DNA of 64,000 bases from Paenibacillus sp. 481 (GCF_021223605.1 NZ_CP075175.1:1-64000), one strand, 5' to 3'; positions 31,665 to 41,079 are shown, counted from the first letter of the stretch. Translations and numbers: made by a program. Notes: generated by a model not told the origin, from the sequence alone.

Positions 31665-32225
31665 CTAATTTGACTCCTTATAATATGTTGTTTGAGTTCG
31701 TAATAGTATAAATAAAAAATGAAACCGTTTTCTATTCCATAATTTAGATATAGTAATAGTATGTGCCAATAAAATATGGAAGTAAAGCCCTAAACACGGC
31801 TTACATGGTCGTCTGCTTGGTAGATTATTCATAGAGTTCAATATGTGAAGGTGAGTTCGTAGGAGTTGTTTTTTGTAATGTGTCGGATGGGAATCTTGTT
31901 GTTTCCTGATGGTCTATGTTGGTTTATAAGGAATAACATCATGTAAATTGGATTATGTATGGACTGGAAGAAGTAAGGGAGATAGTTTACGGTGGGCGTT
32001 GGTAGCTCAGAGACTTATTTCATATGAATCTCCTTTCATTTTTTAATCTAATTAGTATTCTAGCAAAAATTCGTATAAATGTGTCATATAAAAATAATGT
32101 CTCAAAAAAATTTTTTTTATACTAAAACTTACAACACATAGGATAATTATATATTTTGCGTTTTTCATGAATTTTTCAACAATATTTCAGTTTTTTTCAG
32201 TTTTTTTGATAACAATTGAAAATAT
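31665..32225 (-). promoter_or_regulatory. Long upstream leader region of the NRPS operon with a start-stop mini-ORF
   Basis: This 560-base gap precedes the NRPS start. On the minus strand an extended -10 box (TGCTAGAAT, core 32057-32062) with a weak -35 (ATGACA, 32082-32087, 19 bases away) would begin a transcript near 32050. An excellent AAAGGAG (32030-32036) then leads, six bases on, to ATG AAA TAA at 32023-32015. The same frame stays open for 58 more codons, to TGA at 31838-31840. The RNA is poor in G. No known riboswitch fold was recognised. A second unread stretch of about 170 bases lies before the NRPS ribosome binding site. Confidence 0.4.
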
Positions 32226-32270
32226 GAAAAAACTCACGATCCAAACGGGTAGTTCCCCCGATCGTGAGTG
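32226..32270 (-). terminator. Terminator after the DUF1835 gene
   Basis: Perfect 10-bp stem ACTCACGATC / GATCGTGAGT (32232-32241 and 32260-32269) followed on the minus strand by six Ts. It separates the DUF1835 gene from the NRPS leader. Confidence 0.85.
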
Positions 32271-32291
32271 AAAATGAAAGATTTCCACGAC

Positions 32292-33383
32292 TTATTTAAA
32301 GCACAGTCGCACGCTATATGTTCGCATATGAGTCATATCGCCTTCAACATCAAAAATGCCGCTCTCAATTAGACTGCGAAGACGGTATTGTAGGAAAATG
32401 TCGCCAATATATTGATCGCTCTCCCCTATAACCTCACCGATTAAACGTGCCGACTTGATAAATCCCTTATACTCTTGATAGAAATGCAAGCGTTTAGCAA
32501 CTTCAATAATTATAGCGTCTAACTCATCGACAGTCGTATGAACGATCTGTTTATCCTTCCACATCCGTAAATGCTCACAACGTTCAGCTAGGCTCTCCCA
32601 TTCAACGGCTAACTGCTCGCGTTGTTCCTTCGTTAACGTTGGTTCGCCACGGTATTGTTCCCAAATAGCTTTCAGCTTGTCCGGGCCGATTTCACCCACA
32701 TGTCGAACATCGTAGCTGACATCCGGTGTGTTAAATAACGTAGGAAAGGCACGTGTCGCGTGTATAACGTGCACGTTGTTAGTCTGCTGACGCAGTAAAT
32801 ACAGGACAAGCCTTAGTCCGACCTGCTCATGCGCATTATCCCCACACCAGATGACTACTTCAATATGTTCTGGCAAGCGGCGTAGTCGCTGCGTTAGCTG
32901 CTGCCATGTACGCATCTCATACTGCACAACTTCGTCATCAGGCACATGACTCATGTTCGCATATAGCCATTCACAGCGCTGGCGAAGTCCTGTCATTTTA
33001 TGTAGCTGCCAAATCGGGCCTACTTCCAAATGTTCCGGAGTTGTAAGCACTTGATCTTCATCCGTGTCTAGCATCGCTCGTAATGATCCTGCTGATGATA
33101 ATCCGAAAGCAACATGAAGCCGTTTACAAACGGGTTGTGCAACATGTCCAATATGCCCAACATTACGATTGTTCGCTCGTTTCAGATAGGACTCCAACTG
33201 ATCGAACAGCTTAACCATGTCTTGACTGAATTGTTCTGCTGTCTGCTTCTGTTCCTTCACGCTTGTTGTGCGTATCCATGCATTCAGTATGAAGGATCTC
33301 GCTGTGTCTTCGCTTATGCTAGATATGAGTTCTTTACGTTTTTCAATGTTGTCGCTCAATGATATCACCAGCCTTTTAGTCAC
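32292..33383 (-). CDS. DUF1835 / DUF3658 domain protein of unknown function
   Basis: A 363-residue soluble protein. Residues 1-85 form a charged helical N-terminal part. Near residue 89 comes the DUF1835 hallmark LHVAFGLSSAGSLR, followed by an alpha/beta region with VVIWCGDNAHEQ near 190. The C-terminal 80 residues resemble the DUF3658 helical region that usually accompanies DUF1835. Such proteins are common in Bacillus and Paenibacillus and have no settled function. The gene has its own terminator (32226-32270) and the arginase terminator behind it, so it is probably monocistronic and not part of the NRPS operon. The start is uncertain: GTG at 33383 has no good ribosome binding site, and a TTG about ten codons later lies 12 bases from AAAAGG. 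Confidence 0.85.
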   Translation of the reverse strand: MTKRLVISLSDNIEKRKELISSISEDTARSFILNAWIRTTSVKEQKQTAEQFSQDMVKLFDQLESYLKRANNRNVGHIGHVAQPVCKRLHVAFGLSSAGSLRAMLDTDEDQVLTTPEHLEVGPIWQLHKMTGLRQRCEWLYANMSHVPDDEVVQYEMRTWQQLTQRLRRLPEHIEVVIWCGDNAHEQVGLRLVLYLLRQQTNNVHVIHATRAFPTLFNTPDVSYDVRHVGEIGPDKLKAIWEQYRGEPTLTKEQREQLAVEWESLAERCEHLRMWKDKQIVHTTVDELDAIIIEVAKRLHFYQEYKGFIKSARLIGEVIGESDQYIGDIFLQYRLRSLIESGIFDVEGDMTHMRTYSVRLCFK

Positions 33384-33483
33384 ATTACTAACATTGTAAC
33401 ATGAGATTTATCACATTTTTCCTTCATTATAAATATACACTCATATGCACGAAAAAATAAGGGAAAACGTTCGAATAAGGTAT

Positions 33484-33524
33484 AATTAAAAAGGCGTATG
33501 CGTAATTATACACATACACCTTTT
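33484..33524 (-). terminator. rocF: Terminator after the arginase gene
   Basis: Arms 33509-33524 and 33489-33504 form a 16-bp stem on the minus strand with two G-U pairs, followed by TTTTTAATT. Because the wobble pairs form only in the minus-strand RNA, the signal belongs to the arginase transcript. Two further small hairpins (33570-33592 and 33539-33559) lie between the stop codon and this stem. Confidence 0.8.
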
Positions 33525-33592
33525 AACTAGCATTCATGGCAGCGCTCTGAACGCTGCTGATAAACGAAGTCGGCTGTCGCTAATCGACAACC

Positions 33593-34525
33593 CTATAAAA
33601 TGCGTTCTCCCAGCAGGGAACCAATTAGCTCTACCGCTAACTTCGCTGTCTTGCCCTTAACGTCTAAGGTTGGATTTACCTCTACAAACTCGGCCGATGT
33701 GATGAGACCCGATTCATGCATCATCTCTAACGCAAAGTGAGCCTCCCGGTAACTGACACCGCCAGCAACGGCTGTTCCCGTTCCTGGAGCCTCTAGCGGA
33801 TCTAGACTGTCAATGTCAAAGCTCAAATGAACACCGTCGGTTCCTTTTCCAACTATTTTAAGCGCTTCCATAACAACTCGCTCAATTCCCATGCGATCAA
33901 TTTCGTGCATCGTAAAGCACGTGATGCCCTGCTCTCTAATAAAAGCTTTCTCCCCCTGATCAAGATCACGGCAACCGATTAATACAACATGCTCCGGTTT
34001 AATCCGTGGCCCGCTCCACTGTAGGTGTGGCCAGTTTAAACCAGCTATGCCTAACGCTACGGCAAGCGACATGCCATGCACATTGCCAGTTGGACTCGTG
34101 TCCTCCGTATTAAGATCAGAATGGGCATCAAACCAAATGACGCCAAGGTTGTCATAATGACGCACAAGTCCAGCCAGCGTTCCGATAGCGATACTATGAT
34201 CTCCTCCGAGTACAAGCGGAAAATGGCCATGAGTTACGGCCCCATCCACATGGTCAGCCAATGCTGTGCTCATCTGTAATACGTCCTGTAAATGCTTTGC
34301 TTTTGGCTTGATGGCGAGATTTGTTCGACTAGGATGACAGTCACTTGTACGTGTAACAGGCATAATGGACTGTTCTTCACTTACTTCTAATCCTAGCTGT
34401 TCCAGTCGGTCCATTAAACCAGCGTGTACAATGCTGTCTGGCCCGAACTCTGCACCGGGGTTACCAGCACCAAGACCGAACGGAACACGAATGAGTGCCA
34501 TTTTAGGCTGTTCGTGCTTGCTCAA
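33593..34525 (-). CDS. rocF: Arginase
   Basis: Hydrolyses L-arginine to L-ornithine and urea in the cytoplasm. The 310-residue length is normal for the family. Manganese-binding motifs are all present: LGGDHS near residue 106, DAHSDLNT near 132 and LSFDIDSLDP near 235. The N-terminal IRVPFGLGAG segment is a variant of the usual arginase opening. The start is TTG with AAGGGAG 11 bases upstream. The gene lies downstream of and codirectional with ornithine aminotransferase, the classic pair of the Roc arginine catabolic route, but a 245-base gap with its own possible promoter separates them. It sits 2 kb upstream of an NRPS with an ornithine-like A domain, so it may also feed peptide synthesis. 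Confidence 0.96.
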   Translation of the reverse strand: MSKHEQPKMALIRVPFGLGAGNPGAEFGPDSIVHAGLMDRLEQLGLEVSEEQSIMPVTRTSDCHPSRTNLAIKPKAKHLQDVLQMSTALADHVDGAVTHGHFPLVLGGDHSIAIGTLAGLVRHYDNLGVIWFDAHSDLNTEDTSPTGNVHGMSLAVALGIAGLNWPHLQWSGPRIKPEHVVLIGCRDLDQGEKAFIREQGITCFTMHEIDRMGIERVVMEALKIVGKGTDGVHLSFDIDSLDPLEAPGTGTAVAGGVSYREAHFALEMMHESGLITSAEFVEVNPTLDVKGKTAKLAVELIGSLLGERIL

Positions 34526-34689
34526 TGATGTTCACTCTCCCTTGATCGTAATAAGACGGATTGTGATGCTCCTCAGATGCTGTTCATGTTGAAATGTGGT
34601 GACAAAAACGTTCTTTCGTTGCTCGTACGAATTGACTATTGGATAATTAATACTGCCGTACGATTTCGTATTTTCCGCTCCTACAGGCT

Positions 34690-34730
34690 TATTGTCAAGG
34701 AATTAGATTGATTTTAAGCAATTAATATCC
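34690..34730 (-). promoter_or_regulatory. Possible sigma-A promoter for arginase
   Basis: In the gap between ornithine aminotransferase and arginase the minus strand carries TTGACA, 17 bases, then GAAAAT (a weak -10). No sigma-54 type -24/-12 element, as used by Bacillus roc genes, was found by eye. Confidence 0.35.
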
Positions 34731-34770
34731 ATGCATTCTCTATTTTTCTATACTTTTTCACAAAATGAAT

Positions 34771-36054
34771 TTAACTTCGCGACTCGACTAGCACGGTTCG
34801 GATGCGCTCCAGCGCCCAATCCAGTTCGGCTTGCTCGATGACAAGCGGCGGCGCAAAGCGAATGACCGTATCATGTGTCTCTTTACACAACACGCCTTGA
34901 TGCATAAGCGCTTCACAGTACGGTCGGGCGGCCTCTTTCAGCTCCAGCCCGAGAAAGAGGCCGCGGCCACGCACTTCGCGAATAACGGGGCTTGCCAGCT
35001 CCTCTAGCCTCTGCCGGAAATAAGTACCGAGCTGCTCCGAGCGCTCAGCTAACTGCTCGTCTTCGAGCACATCTAAAGCTGCAACTGCAACCGCGCAAGC
35101 AAGTGGGTTGCCGCCAAAGGTAGAGCCGTGCGACCCAGGTTCAAAGACGCCTAGCACATCTGCTTCAGCTGCCACGGCAGAAATGGGCATCACCCCTCCC
35201 CCGAGTGCCTTGCCCATCACGTACACATCGGGAACGACGTCTTCCCAGTCACAAGCGAACTTCCGTCCTGTACGTCCGAAGCCAGTCTGAATTTCGTCAG
35301 CTATAAATAACACATTGTGCTGTTTGCACAACTTGGAAGCAGCCTGTAAATAAGGTGTCGGCGGCATGATGATGCCATTTTCCCCTTGAATCGGTTCAAC
35401 AAGAAACGCAGCCGTGTAAGGTGTGATCGCCTCGGCTAGCGCTTCGATGTCTCCGTAAGGAATAATAGTAAAACCTGGTGTGAAAGGGCCGAAACCTGAC
35501 CGATATTCCTCGGTCGACGAAAATGAGGTTACGGTAATCGTCCGCCCGTGGAAGTTGCCTGCACACACGATAATTTGAGCCTGATCCGCAGCAATTCCTT
35601 TTCGCTGATAAGCCCAGCGTCGCGCCGCTTTGATAGCGGTTTCAACTGCTTCGGCACCCGTGTTCATCGGCAAGATCATCGTTTTCCCTGTATAGCTAGA
35701 CAATTTTTCACACAACTGTGCCAATGGTTCATTATGAAACGCACGCGAAGTCAACGTAACTTGATCAGCCTGTTGTTTAAGCGCTTCAATAAGGCGTGGG
35801 TGTCTATGCCCATGATTAAGTGCCGAGTAAGCGCTTAACATATCCAAATAGCGCTGTCCCTCTGGATTTTCAACCCATACACCCTCCGCTCTTGAGATGA
35901 CAACGGGGAGCGGATTATAGTTTCGTGCTCCATACACATCTGTCGCTTCGATGATTTGTGCTGATCGATTAATGGCACTCTCCTCCTTTTTACGTTCAAA
36001 CCTACTAGTATTCACTATATTCCACTTTGAAAAGAAAGTTACCGCATATTCCAT
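34771..36054 (-). CDS. rocD: Ornithine aminotransferase
   Basis: PLP-dependent class III aminotransferase converting ornithine and 2-oxoglutarate to glutamate semialdehyde and glutamate. Similarity to Bacillus RocD begins at about residue 33 ([20 protein letters not shown]) and is close throughout: [30 protein letters not shown], the PLP lysine in VMGKALGGG, and [11 protein letters not shown]. The only ATG start (36054) has a modest AGGA and adds 27 poorly conserved residues. A near-perfect AAGGAGG lies in frame eight bases before an ATT at 35973, which would give a 400-residue protein of normal RocD size. The true start may therefore be the rare ATT codon, or GTG at 36015. Confidence 0.95.
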   Translation of the reverse strand: MEYAVTFFSKWNIVNTSRFERKKEESAINRSAQIIEATDVYGARNYNPLPVVISRAEGVWVENPEGQRYLDMLSAYSALNHGHRHPRLIEALKQQADQVTLTSRAFHNEPLAQLCEKLSSYTGKTMILPMNTGAEAVETAIKAARRWAYQRKGIAADQAQIIVCAGNFHGRTITVTSFSSTEEYRSGFGPFTPGFTIIPYGDIEALAEAITPYTAAFLVEPIQGENGIIMPPTPYLQAASKLCKQHNVLFIADEIQTGFGRTGRKFACDWEDVVPDVYVMGKALGGGVMPISAVAAEADVLGVFEPGSHGSTFGGNPLACAVAVAALDVLEDEQLAERSEQLGTYFRQRLEELASPVIREVRGRGLFLGLELKEAARPYCEALMHQGVLCKETHDTVIRFAPPLVIEQAELDWALERIRTVLVESRS

Positions 36055-36157
36055 TGTATTCCTAACAAGCGCCGAACTTGACGATTATCTGCTTATATAC
36101 AGCAAGAGCCGCTAGACGATCACTGTCTCTCTACGCCTTTTTTACTTGCATCTATGC

Positions 36158-36208
36158 AAAAAAAGATGACCAATGAAGGTACCACGAGGCACCCGCATCG
36201 ATCATCTC
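36158..36208 (-). terminator. Terminator after the ABC transporter gene
   Basis: On the minus strand AGATGA (36202-36207) pairs with TCATCT (36164-36169), enclosing an inner GGTGCC/GGTACC stem, and seven Ts follow. It ends the ABC transporter transcript before ornithine aminotransferase. Confidence 0.65.
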
Positions 36209-36225
36209 TTATAATCTTTCCGCCA

Positions 36226-37947
36226 TTAATGACTGTTTCCGAATTGAGCGAGGTGAAGTCGGCTATAATGCCCACCTGCGGCCACAAGCTCTTCATGCTT
36301 ACCTTGTTCGGTTACGCCCTGTTCAGTGACCACAACGATTCGATCTGCGTTTTTAATCGTCGCTAATCGATGTGCGATTACGAGCGTTGTTCGGCCAACC
36401 GCCAGTTCAGCGAGCGATTGCTGGATGGCCGCTTCGGTTTCCGTATCAAGCGCAGACGTTGCTTCATCTAGAATAAGGATTGGCGGATTTTTAAGGAACA
36501 TCCGCGCGATAGCAAGTCGCTGTTTCTGACCGCCTGACAGCTTCACGCCTCTTTCACCGACGACTGTATCTAATCCGTTCGGCTGTGCCTTTATAAACTC
36601 TTCCAAACGAGCACGGCGAGCCGCTTGCCAAATTTCTTGTTCAGATGCATTCAGCTTACCGTAGCTAATATTTTCACGGATCGTGCCCGCGAACAAGAAC
36701 ACATCTTGCTGCACGATACCGATCTGCTGCCGTAGCGAAGTTAATTTCAAATCGCGTATATCGATACCATCAATCGTAATGCTGCCTTCTTCCACTTCGT
36801 AGAATCGCGGCAACAAGCTACATAGTGTCGTCTTCCCTGCTCCTGAAGGCCCAACGAAGGCAATCGTTTCTCCTGCATGAATATCAAGATCGATATTGCG
36901 CAGTACTTTCGATGTTCCTTCATAGCCAAACGTTACACCACGGTAACGAATTTCACCCTCTAAATGATTCACTTCAATCGCATCATACGCGTCGGCAATA
37001 TCAGGTGCTGTATCCATAATTTCAGTATAGCGCATAAATCCAGCAATCCCTTTTGGATAACTTTCAATGACGGCATTAATTTTTTCAATCGGTTTAAAAA
37101 AGACGTTCGTTAACAGCAAAAAGCTCACAAATTCACCATAGCTGAGCTTATCTTGAATAACAAACCATGTTCCTGCCACGAGTACAAACACCGTAACAAG
37201 TCGCATGAGCATGTAACTAATAGACAGGTTCAGACCAATTATTTTATACGCAAACAGCTTCGCTTGACGAAAACGTGAGTTGTTTACCTCAAATTGTGTT
37301 TGCTCATAGCTTTCGTTGGAGAAAGCTTGAACGACGCGCACGCCGCCTACTGCATCTTCAACACCAGCATTGAAATCGGCAATGCTGGAATACATTTGAT
37401 GCACAGCCTTCGTCATTTTGCGGTTGCAAACGATCGCAAGCCAAATAATGAACGGAATAATAATGAACGTCAGCAGGGCAAGCTGCCAATTCATATAGAA
37501 CATGATCATAAACGCACCCATCAGCGTCATAATCGCGATAAAGACGTCTTCAGGCCCGTGGTGCGCGACTTCCCCGATTTCGAATAAATCGGTCGTAATG
37601 CGTGACAATAGATGTCCGGTCTTATGATTATCGAAAAAGCGGAACGAGAGCTTTTGCATGTGGGCAAACAATTTACTTCGCATATCTGTCTCGATGTTAA
37701 TGCCAAGCATATGACCCCAATAATTCACGACATAATGAAGACCTGTATTGATTATGTAGAGGACAAAAAGCCCGATACAAGCCCACACGATTAAGGACCA
37801 ATCCCCACTGGGCAGCAGCTTATCAACAACGAGGTTAACCGCTACTGGGAAGCCAAGTTCAAGCAATGCGGCAAGTACAGCACAGCCGAAATCGATTAAA
37901 AACAGCTGCTTGTACGGTTTATAATACGAAAAAAAGCGACGAAGCAA
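36226..37947 (-). CDS. ABC exporter, fused permease and ATPase (half-transporter)
   Basis: Membrane exporter of the LmrA/MsbA/YfiC type, working as a homodimer or with a partner. The N-terminal 300 residues hold six hydrophobic segments. The nucleotide-binding domain has Walker A GPSGAGKTT, Q-loop, signature LSGGQKQR, Walker B ILILDEATSALD and the IAHRL switch histidine. An upstream ATG at 38025 has no ribosome binding site and would add a polar tail. AGGGGG sits seven bases before an in-frame TTG at 37947, giving the usual start (M)LRRFFSYYKPYK and 573 residues. The substrate is unknown. It has its own terminator and lies 5 kb upstream of the NRPS, so export of the peptide is possible but not shown. 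Confidence 0.93.
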   Translation of the reverse strand: MLRRFFSYYKPYKQLFLIDFGCAVLAALLELGFPVAVNLVVDKLLPSGDWSLIVWACIGLFVLYIINTGLHYVVNYWGHMLGINIETDMRSKLFAHMQKLSFRFFDNHKTGHLLSRITTDLFEIGEVAHHGPEDVFIAIMTLMGAFMIMFYMNWQLALLTFIIIPFIIWLAIVCNRKMTKAVHQMYSSIADFNAGVEDAVGGVRVVQAFSNESYEQTQFEVNNSRFRQAKLFAYKIIGLNLSISYMLMRLVTVFVLVAGTWFVIQDKLSYGEFVSFLLLTNVFFKPIEKINAVIESYPKGIAGFMRYTEIMDTAPDIADAYDAIEVNHLEGEIRYRGVTFGYEGTSKVLRNIDLDIHAGETIAFVGPSGAGKTTLCSLLPRFYEVEEGSITIDGIDIRDLKLTSLRQQIGIVQQDVFLFAGTIRENISYGKLNASEQEIWQAARRARLEEFIKAQPNGLDTVVGERGVKLSGGQKQRLAIARMFLKNPPILILDEATSALDTETEAAIQQSLAELAVGRTTLVIAHRLATIKNADRIVVVTEQGVTEQGKHEELVAAGGHYSRLHLAQFGNSH

Positions 37948-38114
37948 AGTCAATCCCCCTATTCTATTTGTGTTATCTGTGAACAAAAAGTGACGGTATG
38001 GATTAGCAATTTCAATTAGAAACATAAGCTAGCAACCCGAATCTCAACTGAAGCTAACTATGTGAACCTCAACTGATAATGCTTCTCAATGCATGCACTA
38101 GCGTTCATTGTACG

Positions 38115-38160
38115 GCAAAAAAAGAAGTCTTTCAACAAAAAATGTCGAAAGACTTCTTTT
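38115..38160 (-). terminator. Terminator after the metalloprotease gene
   Basis: Perfect 13-bp stem (arms 38121-38133 and 38147-38159) with a 13-base loop and a run of seven Ts on the minus strand, 24 bases after the protease stop codon. Confidence 0.88.
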
Positions 38161-38183
38161 TATATGAATAGATACGATTTTAA

Positions 38184-39020
38184 TTAACGTCCAAACCAGT
38201 GCTTGTTGTTCCGAATCGTCTGCTTGTGAGCAGCGTCCCACGTTTTCGTGCTATACGAATAGTCATAGTTCATAATGCAGACGATACCGCTGCCTTGCGG
38301 ATCATGACCGAGTCCATAGTTGTGAGAAATTTCGTGCTGGAACGCGTATGCGGTCGCTGAATCCCCTTGGTCAAGATTGACGCTGTATCCTGCTCCACGC
38401 GGCTTGCCATTGTAAACGAAAGCAATTCCGCCCGCATCAAAATTCGGATCTGCCGTGAAACCAACGACGAAATCGTACGGGTCGTTGCCGCTACCTGTTA
38501 AGTTGTATAACAGTGCTGCTGAATCAGCCCCATTCGAATTCCACAGCTTATAGGCAGAAGTCGTCAAATCAATATTATACTCACGGTTAAAAGGATCATC
38601 TGCTGCTTCAAGAATGGCAGCCGTTTTGTTTCTCCAGTTCGGATGCTTGGCCCGATACTCTTCATCAACGGCAATTAATACGCGTGCATTGCGCCAGCCG
38701 GTGGCAAGCGTAGCATTTGATTCTTCTTCACTTACAGTAGCCTCAATCTGATGCGTGCCCACGATGTTTCCTGTTTCATCAATAATAGAAGCCGCGACGT
38801 CACGTTCAATTTCAAAGCTGCCTAGTGTTTCATTCCATTTGCTCGGATCAGCCTTAGGTAAGACGTCAACGAGCAATTTGTTTCCATCTGCATCCTTAAA
38901 GTAAATTTGTGGTTGTTCATGATCATGACCGTGATCATCTCCATGAGCAGATACAGTAGGAAGTAGCAAAGCGAGTGACATAACAACAGACATCGTGACG
39001 GACAAACTTCTTTTCAACAT
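38184..39020 (-). CDS. Secreted zinc metalloprotease of the metzincin type
   Basis: Exported endopeptidase of 278 residues. A signal peptide (MLKRS, hydrophobic core, LLPTVSA cut near residue 25) precedes a histidine/aspartate-rich stretch HGDDHGHDHE that could bind metal. A middle region of about 140 residues follows. The catalytic signature is HEISHNYGLGHD near residue 230, i.e. HExxHxxGxxH with Glu as the base, and IMNYDY further on serves as the Met-turn. This arrangement is that of M12/M10-type metzincins, and the short C-terminal part suggests a small single-domain enzyme. ATG with AAGGAG upstream. It is flanked by terminator hairpins and so is probably transcribed alone. Substrate unknown. 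Confidence 0.9.
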   Translation of the reverse strand: MLKRSLSVTMSVVMSLALLLPTVSAHGDDHGHDHEQPQIYFKDADGNKLLVDVLPKADPSKWNETLGSFEIERDVAASIIDETGNIVGTHQIEATVSEEESNATLATGWRNARVLIAVDEEYRAKHPNWRNKTAAILEAADDPFNREYNIDLTTSAYKLWNSNGADSAALLYNLTGSGNDPYDFVVGFTADPNFDAGGIAFVYNGKPRGAGYSVNLDQGDSATAYAFQHEISHNYGLGHDPQGSGIVCIMNYDYSYSTKTWDAAHKQTIRNNKHWFGR

Positions 39021-39084
39021 AAAATCTCACTCCTTAAAATGGGATAGATTTGCACATGTTGAATTCGACATTGATGAAGGAAAA

Positions 39085-39160
39085 CAGAAACACCTCCTAC
39101 ATATCGGTGGGCCGTAGCAGCTCTAGCTTGGCCTCACGCTTATTGTAGGAGGTGTTGTTC
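39085..39160 (-). terminator. Long-looped hairpin between chemoreceptor and metalloprotease genes
   Basis: Perfect 13-bp inverted repeat (39089-39101 and 39144-39156) with a 42-base loop that can itself pair. No clear T-run follows on either strand. The downstream arm in minus-strand RNA contains GGAGGUG. It may be a weak terminator for the chemoreceptor gene or part of the protease leader. Confidence 0.45.
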
Positions 39161-39169
39161 AAGATTGAA

Positions 39170-40927
39170 CTACACGGTAAATTTCAGTACCATTTCTTGT
39201 AATTCCGTCATTTTTCGACTTAATTGAGCAGCAGTTGCGCTCATTTCTTCGACACTAGCAAGCTGCTCCTCGGCAGCTGCAGCAACACTTTGCGAGTGAT
39301 GAGAAGCACCTTCTGCAAGGCTCGCCAAGTTATGAAGCGTTGCCGACACCTGCTCCGTTCCGGCAGACATTTCTTGTGCCGAGGCGGACATGTCTTGAAT
39401 ATGGTCAGCAACATGTTGGATCGACGTATGTAACGTCTGGAATCGCTCCCCAGCCGTATGGACAATAGCTGTTCCTGCCTCAACTTCACCTGCATTGATG
39501 TCCATCACTTCTGACAACTGTCGTGTCTGAAGGGCGACTGCCTGTAGCTGACTACCGATCTGCTCAGCCGCAGCTCCCGTTTGTTCCGCAAGCTTTCTAA
39601 CTTCCTGCGCGACTACACCAAAACCTCTGCCGTGTTCACCGGCACGCGCTGCTTCTATAGAAGCATTGAGAGCGAGTAGATTCGTTTGGGCAGCAATTTG
39701 CCGAATCGACATCACGATCGCCTCGATTTGCTGCGACTGCTTTACCAATTGATTCGCTTGTTGCGACGACTCACGTGTCGACTGTTGAATCCGGTTCATT
39801 TGGGCAATGGTACGCTGAACAACTTCATTACCTTCCACCGCAGCGCTAGACGCCACTGCACTCATGTCAGATACCGTTAACGCTGATTCCGAAACGCGCT
39901 GAATCCCAATCGCAACTTCTTCCACAGCTACCTTGCTCTCTTCCGTACTTGCCAACTGCGTTGTTGAACTCGCAGCCACTTCCTCAATCGCGCTAGCTAC
40001 ATGCTGAGCGGATGCGGCGCTCTGTTCAGCATTCATATCCATGTGGCGAGCCGCTGATGTAACTTGATCTGCTGTTTCTTTTATATTTCCAATGAGCCCA
40101 CGAATGTCCTGAACCATTTGATTAATGCTCTTAGCCAACTGACCGATTTCATCTTGAGATTGAATCGGAATGGCAACGGTTAAGTCGCCTTGTGCCGCCG
40201 TCATCGTCAACGCTGAAAGCTGCTTCAACGGCCGGATTGTCCGACGAATCAACCATACTAAAATCGTAATAAACACGATTCCCATCCCGACGCCAACTCC
40301 GATTGTCTTCCAAAAGATCGCAGTCAAATCATTATCAATTTGGGTATAATTAAAATCGACCGCAAACACTGCTACAACTTTGTCATTGTCGTCAAGAATC
40401 GGCGTCATCGTCGTTACCCATTTCCCACCTAAATCTTCGTAGACATCGCTAATCGCTCTGCCTTCCTGCTTCATGACAGCTTCTGCCTCCATCCACTTCG
40501 TGGGCAGAACATACAACTCCCCAGGCTTAACGCCGCTATCTTCAATAAATGCATCGTTTGCGAGCAAAAGTCGCTTATAGGTGTTTCCATTTTGCTCCGT
40601 AGATTGTGGGGAAAGCAAATAGCTATTACTAATAAAATCGTCACGCACCATTTGATTAATGTTTTCGACCAGCCATACAGTTGCTTGATCTTGCATGTAT
40701 GCAGACAGCGAAAGCTTATTCAATCTTTGCTCCGCGTTAACGATACTGTCATATTCAATTTCAATCTGGTTCATAAGTGACCGATGGATTTCATTTAATT
40801 CATCATAATAAATACCCCGCTCCGCCGAGTATGAGTATAGGGTAAGAATAGCGGTTAGCAAAATTATAAGTGTAGACAGTATGATGGCCGATTTGACAAC
40901 TATACTTCTAGAGACACGTTGTAGCAT
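39170..40927 (-). CDS. Methyl-accepting chemotaxis protein
   Basis: Inner-membrane chemoreceptor of 585 residues. TM1 is at about 10-32. An extracellular ligand-binding region of about 170 residues looks Cache-like, with [14 protein letters not shown] and [28 protein letters not shown]2 is near 210-230 ([17 protein letters not shown]), followed by a HAMP linker ([14 protein letters not shown]) and a long helical signalling domain. The hairpin tip that contacts CheA/CheW is conserved: [22 protein letters not shown] chose ATG at 40927 because AAGGAGGAG lies nine bases upstream; an in-frame start 11 codons earlier has no such site. The ligand cannot be told. Confidence 0.95.
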   Translation of the reverse strand: MLQRVSRSIVVKSAIILSTLIILLTAILTLYSYSAERGIYYDELNEIHRSLMNQIEIEYDSIVNAEQRLNKLSLSAYMQDQATVWLVENINQMVRDDFISNSYLLSPQSTEQNGNTYKRLLLANDAFIEDSGVKPGELYVLPTKWMEAEAVMKQEGRAISDVYEDLGGKWVTTMTPILDDNDKVVAVFAVDFNYTQIDNDLTAIFWKTIGVGVGMGIVFITILVWLIRRTIRPLKQLSALTMTAAQGDLTVAIPIQSQDEIGQLAKSINQMVQDIRGLIGNIKETADQVTSAARHMDMNAEQSAASAQHVASAIEEVAASSTTQLASTEESKVAVEEVAIGIQRVSESALTVSDMSAVASSAAVEGNEVVQRTIAQMNRIQQSTRESSQQANQLVKQSQQIEAIVMSIRQIAAQTNLLALNASIEAARAGEHGRGFGVVAQEVRKLAEQTGAAAEQIGSQLQAVALQTRQLSEVMDINAGEVEAGTAIVHTAGERFQTLHTSIQHVADHIQDMSASAQEMSAGTEQVSATLHNLASLAEGASHHSQSVAAAAEEQLASVEEMSATAAQLSRKMTELQEMVLKFTV

Positions 40928-41053
40928 AAAAGCTCCTCCTTCATGGTTCTTAAATAACATGTAGTTAAGTAATAAGTAATAATTAATAAGTTGTAGTATT
41001 AGATAGCAATAGTTAAATCAAGACGGTTTGTAAATGGTCTGTTATGTATTAAT

Positions 41054-41079
41054 ATATCGTCATTTTTCGACAAAAATTA
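41054..41079 (-). promoter_or_regulatory. Candidate sigma-D promoter for the chemoreceptor
   Basis: On the minus strand GACGATAT (41054-41061) differs by one base from the sigma-D -10 consensus GCCGATAT. A TAAT (41076-41079) lies 14 bases upstream, close to the TAAA-N15 spacing. It is 127 bases before the chemoreceptor start, and sigma-D normally drives such genes. Confidence 0.4.

Noticed and set aside
31665-32225. Lysine riboswitch or T-box in the NRPS leader
   Set aside because: No T-box sequence, no lysine-element core and no terminator/antiterminator pair could be recognised.
34526-34770. Sigma-54 promoter for arginase, as in Bacillus roc genes
   Set aside because: No GG-N10-GC element was found in the gap.
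37948-38025. ATG at 38025 as the start of the ABC transporter
   Set aside because: No ribosome binding site and a polar extension unlike the family; TTG at 37947 is preceded by AGGGGG at a good distance.
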